Assembly: GCA_964551175.1 (NCBI GenBank)
Contig: CAZKBZ010000046.1
Coordinates: 1 to 21,324 of the forward strand
Reading direction: 5' to 3'
Source: Desulfobulbus_C sp964551175
Lineage (GTDB): Bacteria; Desulfobacterota; Desulfobulbia; Desulfobulbales; Desulfobulbaceae
Length of the DNA: 21,324 nt
The notes below the pieces were generated by a model. The model saw only the letters and a program-made list of their open reading frames with translations. It did no database searches and was not told the DNA's origin. Numbering within the stretch: the first letter of the stretch is position 1; every line of letters starts with the position of its first letter. The translations under genes were made by a program, and so were the position numbers. Below are positions 6,577-14,822 of this stretch, piece by piece.

Positions 6577-7758
6577 ATGAAACAGAAAGCGTCCCCATCG
6601 GTTTTTTTGCGTATTTTTCTCTGCCTGCTGATCCTTGGCACAGGTTTTTGCGGTTTTTTTGTTTTGAAGAAAATGAAAAAACCGCCTCTGCTGGTCGAAG
6701 AAAAAGAGCGGCCTCTGCTGGTGCAGGTGGTGCAGGTCCGATCAGAACAGGTACCGGTACTTGTTTCCGGATATGGAGAAATCAGGTCACGGACCATGGT
6801 ACCTCTGTCCGCGGAAGTTACCGGCCGGATCACCTCGCAGCATCGAGATCTGGAGGTGGGGGCGGTGATCAGGAAAGGGGAGGTCTTGTGTACGATCAAT
6901 GAGCGGGATTTCCAACTGGAGCTTGAAACAGCACAGGCACGTCTGCAGAGTCTGTCACGTGATCTTGCACTTGCCCGCAGGGAGTTTGCCCGGGTAAGTG
7001 AACTGTACAGAAAAAACAGGGTCGGCACCCTGTCCACAGTGGAAAAGGCCGAGCGGTCGGTAAACGGGATCGTTAATCAGCGTGTCCAGGTGCAGCATGC
7101 CCTGGAGCTGGCCAGGCTGCATCTTGAACGTTGTGTCATTCGGGCGCCTTTTACCGGCCGGATAACCGAGCTGAATATGGAAGTGAATGAATATGTTACG
7201 CCGGGCCGGAAACTGCTCACCATGGTTGATGATGCAGATCTGGAGATAGAGGTGTCTCTGGACAGCCGTGATGCCGTCAACTGGCTGCGTTTCAGACCTC
7301 CTGTGGAAGATAGTACCTGGTTTGGTCTGCCCGAAAAAACCGGCTGTACGGTTACCTGGACAGAGAGAAAAGATGTACATGGCGAGGGCAGACTTGACCG
7401 GGTGGTTCGTTTTGACTCCACAACCAGGACTCTGGTCGTGGCAGTCCGGCTGGAACCGCGGAACAGTACACCCTTTCCCCTGGTTCAGGGGATGTTCTGC
7501 CGGGTTGATATCGTCGGGCGTTCCCTGGAAAAGGTGTTTATTCTGCCCGGGCAGGCCGTCACTTATGAGGGGAACGTCCATGTGGTCCAGGACAGCCGCC
7601 TGCACACCCGGAAAGTGGAGGTGGCACGTGTGCAGGACAATAAAGCCCTTGTTACAGGAGGGCTGCGAGAGGGTGAAACCGTTATCATAACACGGCTGGA
7701 AAACCCGCTGGAGAACACACTGGTCCGCATTGAAGAGGCTGGAGACCCCGGTCGATGA
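6577..7758 (+). CDS. RND efflux periplasmic adaptor (HlyD/AcrA family)
   Basis: Membrane-fusion protein of 393 residues that would link the RND pump to an outer-membrane channel across the periplasm. Seen: an N-terminal hydrophobic anchor (about 9-30) without a lipobox, a first lipoyl half-domain (SAEVTGRITSQHRDLEVGAVIRKGE written in part as VTGRI..LEVGAVIRKGEVL), an alpha-helical hairpin with coiled-coil pattern (about 108-185), the second lipoyl half (RAPFTGRITELNMEVNEYV), a beta-barrel region and a C-terminal membrane-proximal domain ending GGLREGETVIITRLENPLENTLVR. The TGA stop overlaps the ATG of the pump gene by four bases (ATGA), so the two are translationally coupled. Its own ribosome-binding site is poor, suggesting coupling to the gene before it as well. 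Substrate cannot be inferred. Confidence 0.94.
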   Translation: MKQKASPSVFLRIFLCLLILGTGFCGFFVLKKMKKPPLLVEEKERPLLVQVVQVRSEQVPVLVSGYGEIRSRTMVPLSAEVTGRITSQHRDLEVGAVIRKGEVLCTINERDFQLELETAQARLQSLSRDLALARREFARVSELYRKNRVGTLSTVEKAERSVNGIVNQRVQVQHALELARLHLERCVIRAPFTGRITELNMEVNEYVTPGRKLLTMVDDADLEIEVSLDSRDAVNWLRFRPPVEDSTWFGLPEKTGCTVTWTERKDVHGEGRLDRVVRFDSTTRTLVVAVRLEPRNSTPFPLVQGMFCRVDIVGRSLEKVFILPGQAVTYEGNVHVVQDSRLHTRKVEVARVQDNKALVTGGLREGETVIITRLENPLENTLVRIEEAGDPGR

Positions 7759-10700
7759 AAAAAATTCTTGCAGCTTTTGCTGCAAATACGGTCTTTGCCA
7801 ACATCGTCCTGGTTATGATTTTCATGGGTGGTGTACTGGCTCTGGGCTCCATGCTGCGGGAGAGTTTTCCCCAGTTTTCCCTGGACATGATTTCCATTCA
7901 GGTGACCTATCCCGGCGCTGATCCCGAAGAGGTGGAAGAGGGGATTGTTCTGAAGATTGAGGAGGCTCTGGAGGCAATTGAGGGCATCAAGCAGTACACA
8001 ACGACATCATCTGAAAACATTGGTTCGGCCACCGTCGAAATCCAGGATGGCTATGATGTCAGCAAAGTGCTTGATGATATTAAATCCAAGATTGATTCCA
8101 TTTCCACCTTTCCCGTAGATGCCGAAAAACCGGTGGTTACCGAGGTCATGCTCAGAGATTCGGTGATGTTGCTGGCTCTATCCGGTGATCTCTCGGAAAA
8201 ACAGCTTAAAGTGTTTGCAGACAGAATCAGGGATGAAGTCCGTCTGCTGCCCGGCATTTCGCAGGTTGAGGTCTTCGGGGCCCGGGATTATGAGATTTCG
8301 GTGGAGGTTTCAGAGGAGCAGCTGCGCCGTTATTCCATAACTTTTGACCAGGTGGCCAGGGCCATTCGAGAGTCCAGCATCAACCTGCACGGTGGAACCA
8401 TCCGCACCAGGGGCGAAGAGATCCGGGTGCGTACCGTGGGCCGAAAGTATACCGGTGAAGAGCTTGCCGATGTGGTTGTGCTGGCAGGTCCGGGCGGGGA
8501 GCTTATCACCCTGGGCCGGCTGGCAACCATTCGGGATGGATTTACAGAGGATCCCATCAATGCCGTCATTGACGGTATGCCTGCCGTATTTGTCATGGTC
8601 TTTAAGACCACGGAAGAAGACGCGCTGCATATATCCAATACTGTTTCAGATTATCTGCGCACCAAACAGCAGCAGTTGCCCCCGGGCATCTGCTTGTCAG
8701 ATTTTTATGACAATACCGAGGCGTTGCGGGCCAGGATCAATCTGCTCTCCCGTAACGGCATCCTGGGAATGGGGCTGGTTTTTTTCCTGCTCTGGCTGTT
8801 TATGGATCTGCGTCTCTCCTTCTGGGGCGGAATGGGAATCCCCATTTCCCTGGCCGGGTCCCTGTTTATTCTCTGGACCATGGGTGAAACCATTAACATG
8901 GTCTCCCTGTTTGGTTTTATCATGGTACTGGGCATCGTGGTGGACGATGCAATCGTGGTGGGCGAATCTATCTACGTACACAGGAAAAACGGGAAACCTC
9001 CGCTCAAGGCGGCAGTGGAAGGAGTCAGCGAGGTGGCAATGCCGGTTGTGGCCGCAGTTATCACCACGGTGGTGGCTTTTATACCCCTTGCCAACGTGGG
9101 CGGGATCATGGGCAAGTTCATTGCCATCCTGCCTACGGTGGTCATCTCCTGCCTGATGATTTCTCTTGTGGAGTGTCTGTTGCTGTTGCCTGCCCATCTC
9201 AGTCACCTGCCGGATCTGAACCGCAAACAGCCTCCTGGAAATCCGTTCAGCCGTCTGTTGTCCCGTTGCCAGCAGTTCATGCAGAAAGGACTGGAACGCT
9301 TTGTCGAGTACCGATACATGCCTTTTCTTGATCGGGTTCTCAACTGGCGCTATGTTTCCCTGGCCATTGCCGTAACGACATTGCTGCTTACTTTCGGTCT
9401 TGTGAAGGGAGGACTGGTCAAGTTCCAGGTTTTTCCGAAAATTGACGGGTTTGTTATTACCTCCACAGTGGAATTTCCGGAAGGAACCCCTCCGGATGTA
9501 ACTGAACAGGCGCTGCAGAGGATCGAACAGGGTTTTCTCCGGGTGGCGGACCGGCTGCCGACAAAGTCCGGTGAACCAATGATCAGGAAGCGGCTTACCC
9601 TGGTCGGTCAGACACTCAGCGACAAGATGGGGCGAAAGGGGCCGAACCTGGGCTCGGTTCAGTTTATCCTGCTGGAATCGGAAAAACGGGGTATTCATTC
9701 CAACGATCTGCTGGTGGAATGGGAACGGGAGATCGGTTCCATTGCCGGAACCCGGGCACTGACCTTTGAAGGGTTGTCCGCCGGTCCGGGCGGGGCTGAA
9801 ATCGAAATCTGGCTGCAGGGCCATAATATGACCGATATCCTGGCGGCAGCCGACAGGGTACAGGAAAAGCTGCACAGCTTTGAAGGAGTAATCCAGATAC
9901 GTTCTGATTTTGCCGCGGGTAAAAATGAACTCCGCCTGCGTTTAAAGCCCGAGGCCAGAACCATGGGACTGACGGTTGATGATCTTGCCCGCCAGGTCAA
10001 TGCCGGCTTTTTCGGTCAGGAGGCCTTCCGGGTGCAGCGCGGCAGGGATGATGTCCGTGTCAAGGTGCGTTATACTAAAAAGGAGCGGAGTCGACTCGCT
10101 GATTTCGAAGGTATGCGGATACGGACTCCGGCCGGGAAGGAGATCCCTCTGTTTTCAGTGGCTGATGTGGAGTTCGGTCCCGGGTATGCTGCCATTATAC
10201 GGACAGATGGTCTTCGGCGGGTAGCTGTAACGGCGGATGTAGACCCGAAGCAGGCGAATTCACAGGAGATATTTGCAGATCTCTCAAAAGGATTCTTTCA
10301 GAAACTGGAAGCGCAGTACCCGGGACTGCATATTTCCATGCAGGGTGCCAAAAAGAACATGCGTGAGTCTTTTTCCAGCCTCAAGGTGTCTTTCCCGCTG
10401 GCTGTGCTCGGCATTTATGTCATTATTGCTACCATTTTCCGCTCCTATGTACAGCCGCTGGTAATCCTGTTTACAATCCCGTTTGGGATCATAGGCGCAG
10501 TCATCGGCCACCTGCTGCTGGGCTACACCCTGTCCTTGATGTCCATGTTCGGTATGGTGGCACTCACCGGTGTAGTGGTCAATGATGCCATTGTTCTGAT
10601 TGAGCGCATTAATGAAAACCTGGCCGAGGGCATGGAATTTTTTGAAGCCATCAAGAAAGGTGGCGCCCGCAGGTTTCGGGCTATTCTACTCACGTCGCTG

Positions 10701-10949
10701 TCAACAGTGGGAGGGCTTTCTCCCCTGATCCTGGAAACAGACATGCAGGCCAGGTTTCTTATCCCGATGGCCCTGTCGCTGGCAGCAGGTGTTGCCTTTG
10801 CCACTGTGCTGACCCTGGTGCTGATTCCCAGCCTGCTCGCCATTGTCAATGATGGCCGAAGGTTGAGGGCACGAGTAAAGACAGGGAGTTGGCCGCATCG
10901 TGAGGATGTGGAACCGGCGGCCTTTCGCCGTTTTGACCGAATGGTATAA
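7755..10949 (+). CDS. RND efflux pump inner-membrane subunit (AcrB-like superfamily)
   Basis: Proton-driven resistance-nodulation-division permease of 1064 residues, the trimeric engine of a tripartite exporter. Seen: TM1 near residues 12-32, a large periplasmic porter domain (about 35-330), a helix bundle with TM4 motif GIVVDDAIVVGESI carrying the proton-relay pair Asp397-Asp398, a second periplasmic domain (about 560-870), and a final bundle with GVVVNDAIVLIERINENLAEG (939 onward). In AcrB the equivalent TM10 position is a Lys; here it reads Asn943-Asp944, as in several AcrB-distant subfamilies. Length is normal for the family. GGAG about nine bases before the ATG is the probable ribosome-binding site, and the start overlaps the adaptor stop by four bases. 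The heavy-metal (CusA) signature is not evident; drug, lipid or metabolite export are all possible. Confidence 0.95.
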   Translation: MKKILAAFAANTVFANIVLVMIFMGGVLALGSMLRESFPQFSLDMISIQVTYPGADPEEVEEGIVLKIEEALEAIEGIKQYTTTSSENIGSATVEIQDGYDVSKVLDDIKSKIDSISTFPVDAEKPVVTEVMLRDSVMLLALSGDLSEKQLKVFADRIRDEVRLLPGISQVEVFGARDYEISVEVSEEQLRRYSITFDQVARAIRESSINLHGGTIRTRGEEIRVRTVGRKYTGEELADVVVLAGPGGELITLGRLATIRDGFTEDPINAVIDGMPAVFVMVFKTTEEDALHISNTVSDYLRTKQQQLPPGICLSDFYDNTEALRARINLLSRNGILGMGLVFFLLWLFMDLRLSFWGGMGIPISLAGSLFILWTMGETINMVSLFGFIMVLGIVVDDAIVVGESIYVHRKNGKPPLKAAVEGVSEVAMPVVAAVITTVVAFIPLANVGGIMGKFIAILPTVVISCLMISLVECLLLLPAHLSHLPDLNRKQPPGNPFSRLLSRCQQFMQKGLERFVEYRYMPFLDRVLNWRYVSLAIAVTTLLLTFGLVKGGLVKFQVFPKIDGFVITSTVEFPEGTPPDVTEQALQRIEQGFLRVADRLPTKSGEPMIRKRLTLVGQTLSDKMGRKGPNLGSVQFILLESEKRGIHSNDLLVEWEREIGSIAGTRALTFEGLSAGPGGAEIEIWLQGHNMTDILAAADRVQEKLHSFEGVIQIRSDFAAGKNELRLRLKPEARTMGLTVDDLARQVNAGFFGQEAFRVQRGRDDVRVKVRYTKKERSRLADFEGMRIRTPAGKEIPLFSVADVEFGPGYAAIIRTDGLRRVAVTADVDPKQANSQEIFADLSKGFFQKLEAQYPGLHISMQGAKKNMRESFSSLKVSFPLAVLGIYVIIATIFRSYVQPLVILFTIPFGIIGAVIGHLLLGYTLSLMSMFGMVALTGVVVNDAIVLIERINENLAEGMEFFEAIKKGGARRFRAILLTSLSTVGGLSPLILETDMQARFLIPMALSLAAGVAFATVLTLVLIPSLLAIVNDGRRLRARVKTGSWPHREDVEPAAFRRFDRMV

Positions 10950-10959
10950 GATACGGATG

Positions 10960-10980
10960 ACGGTTTACGGTTTACGGTTT
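10960..10980 (+). repeat. three tandem copies of ACGGTTT
   Basis: The heptamer ACGGTTT is repeated exactly three times, followed by a degenerate fourth copy (ACAGTTG, 10981-10987), just after the pump stop codon. The rest of the 184-base gap (10950-11133) contains no convincing gene, no terminator with a T-run, and a strong ribosome-binding site at its right end for the TolC-family gene. The repeat may simply be replication slippage. Confidence 0.6.
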
Positions 10981-11133
10981 ACAGTTGAACATGTAGGTTG
11001 GGATGAATGATACAAATGTTATCTTATGGAGGAGCGGCCATTACAGGCATCCTGCAGCAACTGAGGGTGTCTCTTTGAGGCAGGGCTCCGTAACTCCCTC
11101 ATAAGATACAACGTTGATACATCGGAGGAAGGA

Positions 11134-12549
11134 ATGAAGCAGGTTTTGTTTATCCTGTTGCTGAGTTGTCTGCTGACTCCTCCTGCATGGGGCCGGGAAG
11201 AGCAGAACTCTGTCGGGCCTGATTTTTCCGGAATAAAGGTACTGGATCTTGAAACGGCGCAACAGCTGGCCTTGCAGGGTAACCCGGGAATTGCAGCAGC
11301 TCAGGCCCGACTGGAGCAGGCCAGAGCCAGGGTCAGGCAGGCTGTGGCTGCCTGGTGGCCAAGCCTGGATGTGACCGGCACTGCTGCCCGCACCCGCCGT
11401 TCAGATGTAGAATTTGAATTTGCTAATCATTTTCCCTCTGTTCCAGGACAGTCAACAGATCGGACGTATGACAGCAGTGCAGCCGGACTGCAGGCAACCT
11501 GGGTGCTGTTTGATGGATTTTACCGCTCTTTCAAGCAGAAACAGACGGAGTTTGGTGAAAAATCTTCTATTGCCGCCCGCCGTGACAGCCAGCGACTCCT
11601 GGTGTCTGCCGTTGCCGAAGCTTTTCTCAATGCCCAGCTCACCCAGACCAAGGTGAAGATTGCCGAAGCAGACAAAAAGTTTTATGCCAAACAACTTCTG
11701 GATGCCAACAACCGGTATGAGGTAGGAACCGGTTCCTGGGGTGATGTGTTGAATATCAAGGTACAGTTGAACTCGGCCAGAACCAGTGCCATGTTCGGTA
11801 AACGGGAGTATGAGGCGGCCCGCTACGGTCTTGCTGCCCTGCTTGGAGTTCCGGATTCCATGTTTCCCGAAACCGTTGAACTTGCGGAACTGGACAGAGA
11901 GTTTAAGCCCTCGGATGATCTTGAAAAAGATGTGCAGGGGTTGATTAACGATGCCCTGGTAAAACGACCTGATCTCCGCAGGCTGTCCATGCAGATTCAT
12001 GAAGCAGAGGCGGCAAAAGGTCAGGCCAGGGCGGCGTTCTGGCCAAAAGTGCAGCTTGGAGGTGCAGTGAACGGAGCACAACAGGGTGATATTACCCTTA
12101 CCGGTGATGATTTCGGCAATGCGGTTTCCATTACTGCGGCCTGGAACCTGTTTTCCGGTGGAGCTGACCGGGCACGGGTGTTTGAGGCTGAGCAGAAGAG
12201 GCGGGAAGTTTCTTACACTCTGGCCGACCTGCGCAACAGGGTTGCCTCTGAGGTACGGCAGGATATTGCCCTGCTGGCAGCAGCACGGGAACAGGTCCGT
12301 CTGCAGCGGGAAAGTGTTGGTCTGGTAGAGCAGAATCGTGAACTTGCCCAGAGCGAATATGAAGCCGGTTCAGCCTCCCTGGTCCGTCTCAATGAGGCGC
12401 AGAGAGACCTGACAACAACGTATGGTCGCCTGGCCCAGGCCCTGGTCGGGTATCACCTGGCCCGGCAGCGTCTGCTGGCAGCCACCGGACGGAATCTGGA
12501 ACCTTTTGCCGATGAACTTGATGAAGTGGAAAGTGAGGCTACTGACTGA
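11134..12549 (+). CDS. TolC-family outer-membrane efflux channel
   Basis: Outer-membrane factor of 471 residues that would form the trimeric exit duct for the pump encoded just upstream. Seen: a Sec signal peptide (about 1-20, VLFILLLSCLLTPPAWG), then two structural repeats of the TolC fold, each beginning with a long helix (LDLETAQQLALQGNPGIAAAQ..; later INDALVKRPDLRRLSMQIHEAEAAK), with beta segments around 65-110 and 300-335 and the typical YEVGTGSWGDVLNIK and YEAGSASLVRLNEAQRDL motifs. The tail is acidic (DELDEVESEATD). GGAGGAAGG lies directly before the ATG at 11134, the strongest ribosome-binding site in the cluster. It is separated from the pump gene by 184 bases, so it may have its own promoter. 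Its last 11 bases overlap the end of the convergent thioredoxin-like gene. Confidence 0.94.
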   Translation: MKQVLFILLLSCLLTPPAWGREEQNSVGPDFSGIKVLDLETAQQLALQGNPGIAAAQARLEQARARVRQAVAAWWPSLDVTGTAARTRRSDVEFEFANHFPSVPGQSTDRTYDSSAAGLQATWVLFDGFYRSFKQKQTEFGEKSSIAARRDSQRLLVSAVAEAFLNAQLTQTKVKIAEADKKFYAKQLLDANNRYEVGTGSWGDVLNIKVQLNSARTSAMFGKREYEAARYGLAALLGVPDSMFPETVELAELDREFKPSDDLEKDVQGLINDALVKRPDLRRLSMQIHEAEAAKGQARAAFWPKVQLGGAVNGAQQGDITLTGDDFGNAVSITAAWNLFSGGADRARVFEAEQKRREVSYTLADLRNRVASEVRQDIALLAAAREQVRLQRESVGLVEQNRELAQSEYEAGSASLVRLNEAQRDLTTTYGRLAQALVGYHLARQRLLAATGRNLEPFADELDEVESEATD

Positions 12550-13030
12550 GCTGTTCAAACATTTCGTCGGTTATTTCGGGAACACCGTAATTTTTAAAGA
12601 CAACAGTACCGTTTTTATCGGAAACCAGGATGGTCGGAACTCCCCGGATTCCGTATTGACGTGTAATTTTCCCTTTTTTGTCAAAAATAACCGGATAGTT
12701 CATATTGGTTTTGTCCATGAAGCGGCGGGCCTTTTTCTCAGAGTCATTATGCCCTACATTGATACCGATAAAGACCATACCCTTGCTTTGGAATTTTTTT
12801 ACAAGTGCATTTACCTTGGGAACCTCTGTCTTGCAGTTGGGGCACCAGGAAGCCCAGAAGATGAGCATGATCGGTTTGTTGCCGATAACAGCGGTCAGAT
12901 CAATGGTTTTGCCATCCATGTCTCTTGCGCTGAAAGGTTGTAATGCGTTGCCCTGGTTCAGGGCCAGCGCAGAAGCAGGCAGCAGCAGGGCCAGGATAAT
13001 GGCCAACAGGATATGATGGATTCTGTTCAT
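12539..13030 (-). CDS. TlpA/ResA-like periplasmic thioredoxin
   Basis: Exported thiol-disulfide oxidoreductase of 163 residues. Seen: signal peptide (1-24, cleavage likely after ASALA), a thioredoxin-fold domain of the AhpC/TSA-Redoxin type beginning QPFSARDMDGK, active site WCPNC with Cys63 and Cys66, the central insert typical of TlpA/ResA (GINVGHNDSEKKARRF), and the cis-proline loop GVPT at 131-133. Proteins of this class reduce apocytochrome c or other periplasmic disulfides. AAGGAGAA about 8 bases before the ATG is a good ribosome-binding site. It follows the CcdA-like gene by 66 bases on the same strand; that protein would deliver electrons to it from the cytosol. The stop codon lies inside the end of the convergent tolC-like gene. 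Confidence 0.94.
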   Translation of the reverse strand: MNRIHHILLAIILALLLPASALALNQGNALQPFSARDMDGKTIDLTAVIGNKPIMLIFWASWCPNCKTEVPKVNALVKKFQSKGMVFIGINVGHNDSEKKARRFMDKTNMNYPVIFDKKGKITRQYGIRGVPTILVSDKNGTVVFKNYGVPEITDEMFEQLSQ

Positions 13031-13096
13031 TTGAGAGATTCTCCTTGCATGTGTGATCCGCCCTGTGAGCGGTAAAATAATTTTAAATACCGCAAG

Positions 13097-13795
13097 TTAA
13101 ACAAACATCATTCCGGCCTTTACCAGGAAGTATTCAGCCAGGATAATCATCAACAATCCCATGCTTTTCTTGACTGTGAGCATCCAGCCGCCGGAACGGG
13201 GGATCGAGGCCATGAGTCCGGAAAAGGTGCCTACCGCCAGCAGGATTGCACCCATTCCGAAGGCAAAAACAAAAAGCAGCAGACCGCCCATGATCATGTC
13301 ACGGGTTGTGGCCACATAGGCCAGCAGTACGCCGAGTACCGGAGCCGTACAGGGACCGGCCACAAAACCGGAAAAGATACCGATAAGAAAGGCTCCAGGT
13401 ATGCCGGTGATGTTTGCTGCAAATTTCGGCACCACGGTGGGAAGCTTGAAGATATCCAGCATGCCCAGACCCAGCAGCAGAATGATATTTCCGATCACCA
13501 GAAAGGTCCAGGGGCTGGTATTGATGGAGCCGAAAAAACTGCCTGTTGCTGCGGCAAAGATACCCAGGCCGGCGTAGGTGACGGCCATGCCGGTGACATA
13601 GGTCAGTGACAGCAGGAAGCCGCGCAGTTTCGAACCACCCAGGTTTGAATTCCCTATAACACCCGCAGTGATAGGTATCATCGGGTACACGCAGGGGGTC
13701 AGACTGGCGAGCAGTCCTCCAATGTAAGCGGCAGCAAAGGAGAGCAGCAGCGAGGTCTGCAGGTAGCTCTCCATCTGGCTGAGAAAGTTGTCCAT
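13097..13795 (-). CDS. CcdA/DsbD-family membrane thiol reductant carrier
   Basis: Integral membrane protein of 232 residues that passes electrons from cytosolic thioredoxin to periplasmic thiol proteins. Seen: six predicted transmembrane helices and the two conserved membrane cysteines, Cys35 in LTPCVYPMIPIT and Cys149 in AGPCTAPVLGVLLAY, matching the redox pair of the DsbD transmembrane domain and CcdA. It lacks the N- and C-terminal thioredoxin-like domains of full DsbD, so a separate partner is needed; the TlpA-like gene directly downstream fits. The ATG at 13795 has only a weak ribosome-binding site. The pair could serve cytochrome c maturation or general periplasmic reduction; the sequence does not decide between them. 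Confidence 0.93.
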   Translation of the reverse strand: MDNFLSQMESYLQTSLLLSFAAAYIGGLLASLTPCVYPMIPITAGVIGNSNLGGSKLRGFLLSLTYVTGMAVTYAGLGIFAAATGSFFGSINTSPWTFLVIGNIILLLGLGMLDIFKLPTVVPKFAANITGIPGAFLIGIFSGFVAGPCTAPVLGVLLAYVATTRDMIMGGLLLFVFAFGMGAILLAVGTFSGLMASIPRSGGWMLTVKKSMGLLMIILAEYFLVKAGMMFV

Positions 13796-13831
13796 TGATT
13801 ATTCAAAGCCTGCAAAGGGCGGAATCTTATC

Positions 13832-13873
13832 GGTAATAATAGTCTATATTACCACATCGTGGCAGAAAGTAAA
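13832..13873 (-). promoter_or_regulatory. promoter of the ccdA-tlpA pair with overlapping dyad
   Basis: On the minus strand -35 TTTACT (13868-13873) and -10 TAATAT (13846-13851) are 16 bases apart, and TGG just before the -10 gives an extended -10 element. An imperfect operator-like dyad GGTAATA-N8-TATTACC (13832-13853) covers the -10 and the likely start point. A bound repressor there would block initiation; no candidate regulator gene is in view. Confidence 0.45.
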
Positions 13874-13908
13874 CAGAAAGAATGGTCGGAAAAAGAATGA
13901 AACTCACA

Positions 13909-13954
13909 ACTGCACGGAACCCGACTGGAGAGAAGAGTCCAGGCTCCGTGCAGT
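13909..13954 (-). terminator. hairpin after the beta-barrel gene, probable terminator
   Basis: A perfect 10-base-pair stem, ACTGCACGGA (13909-13918) with TCCGTGCAGT (13945-13954), encloses a second inner stem (CTGGA with TCCAG). It lies 18 bases past the stop of the outer-membrane protein gene. On the minus strand a T-rich stretch (TTTCATTCTTTTT) follows, but begins several bases after the stem, so termination is likely rather than certain. Confidence 0.6.
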
Positions 13955-13971
13955 GAGGGTGAGCAGGCAGA

Positions 13972-14649
13972 TCAGAATTTGTAGTTCAGCGAAATTGAAG
14001 CAACCGGATAGTATTCAAAATTTTCCAGATCATCCTCAATGGCCTTGCGCTCTTCATCGAGAAATTCAGTGACTATCGGGTGACTGCCGATTTCCAACGG
14101 ACCATCAATGTAGAGTTCAGAGACCTTGGGTGAACCCTGAAACATGACACCTAAATCCAGGTTGACCCCCCAGCCGCTGTCACCCTGGTTGCTGGTCCAG
14201 CCTAAACCCACATAGGGTGCAAAGGTGTTGAAATCAACACTGCCCTTGACCTTGGCCAGATCTGTCAGATCTGAAAACCCGGCATATTCAGAGGGAATCA
14301 GATCTTTTCGATACGTGCCATCCACCTTCATTTCGTTATTATTCAGGTAACCACCGGCAGTCAGTCTGAAAGAGTTGGAAAACGGATGCCAGTCCAGCAG
14401 CAGGGAACCGTTAAAGAACTGGGGCTCAAAGTTGTAATCAATCTGTGAGATTGTCGAGTCAAAGTCAAAGGTCAGGTAGTTGATTCCCCCGCGCAGGGCA
14501 AAGGTATCAGAAAGATCAACTCCAGCCTCAAGTCCGATGCCCAGTGTTCCCCCTTTTACTCCGATATTTACGTCACCCGGCGCTGCGTGACTGCTTGTAG
14601 ATACTGCCAGCAGACACCCTGCGGCAAGAGCGAGATAGGTAGTTTTCAT
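13972..14649 (-). CDS. exported outer-membrane beta-barrel protein, function unknown
   Basis: Protein of 225 residues with a clear Sec signal peptide (1-22, cleavage after SSHA) and a body made of alternating amphipathic strands (for example VNIGVKGGTLGIGLEAGVDL, FALRGGINYLTF, RLTAGGYLNNNEM, FAPYVGLGWTSN, WGVNLDLGVMF) ending in the aromatic SISLNYKF that is the typical BamA-recognised C-terminus of barrel proteins. Size and strand number fit an eight-stranded barrel of the OmpA/OmpW type. A charged insert (FLDEERKAIEDDLENFE) precedes the last strand. AGGA is 8 bases before the ATG. It has its own apparent promoter and terminator and is probably monocistronic. I do not recognise a specific function. 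Confidence 0.85.
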   Translation of the reverse strand: MKTTYLALAAGCLLAVSTSSHAAPGDVNIGVKGGTLGIGLEAGVDLSDTFALRGGINYLTFDFDSTISQIDYNFEPQFFNGSLLLDWHPFSNSFRLTAGGYLNNNEMKVDGTYRKDLIPSEYAGFSDLTDLAKVKGSVDFNTFAPYVGLGWTSNQGDSGWGVNLDLGVMFQGSPKVSELYIDGPLEIGSHPIVTEFLDEERKAIEDDLENFEYYPVASISLNYKF

Positions 14650-14719
14650 GTATATTCCTGTTGAAAAATTGACAGTTGGAGGTCAGCTGGAATAAATATG
14701 CAGGGATTGTGCCAACAGG

Positions 14720-14725
14720 ATTATA
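14720..14725 (-). promoter_or_regulatory. -10 element upstream of the beta-barrel gene
   Basis: A perfect TATAAT on the minus strand, 71 bases before the ATG at 14649. No good -35 hexamer is present at the right spacing (TATGTT at 17 bases), so an activator may be needed. A six-base palindrome ATAACA-TCC-TGTTAT (14754-14768) lies just upstream and could be a binding site or a weak end to the transcript arriving from the right. Confidence 0.35.
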
Positions 14726-14822
14726 ATCAGGCCTCCTGCTAAAACATATCATAATAACAGGATGTTATCGGCTGTACTGTTGTTCAGCCCTGGGAGAGGG
14801 AAGAAGTATGGGGGAGCAGCTG

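Noticed and set aside
6955..7785. 276-codon minus-strand frame across the adaptor gene
   Set aside because: Antisense shadow of the adaptor, with no recognisable domain and a poor residue composition.
8697..9875. 392-codon open frame on the minus strand inside the RND pump gene
   Set aside because: Entirely antisense to a well-supported pump gene, with a Gln/His/Arg-rich product typical of a shadow frame and no ribosome-binding site or domain.
11003..11104. 33-codon open frame between the pump and TolC-family genes
   Set aside because: Possible ATG at 11003, but no ribosome-binding site and no recognisable product; the gap is more simply a leader region.
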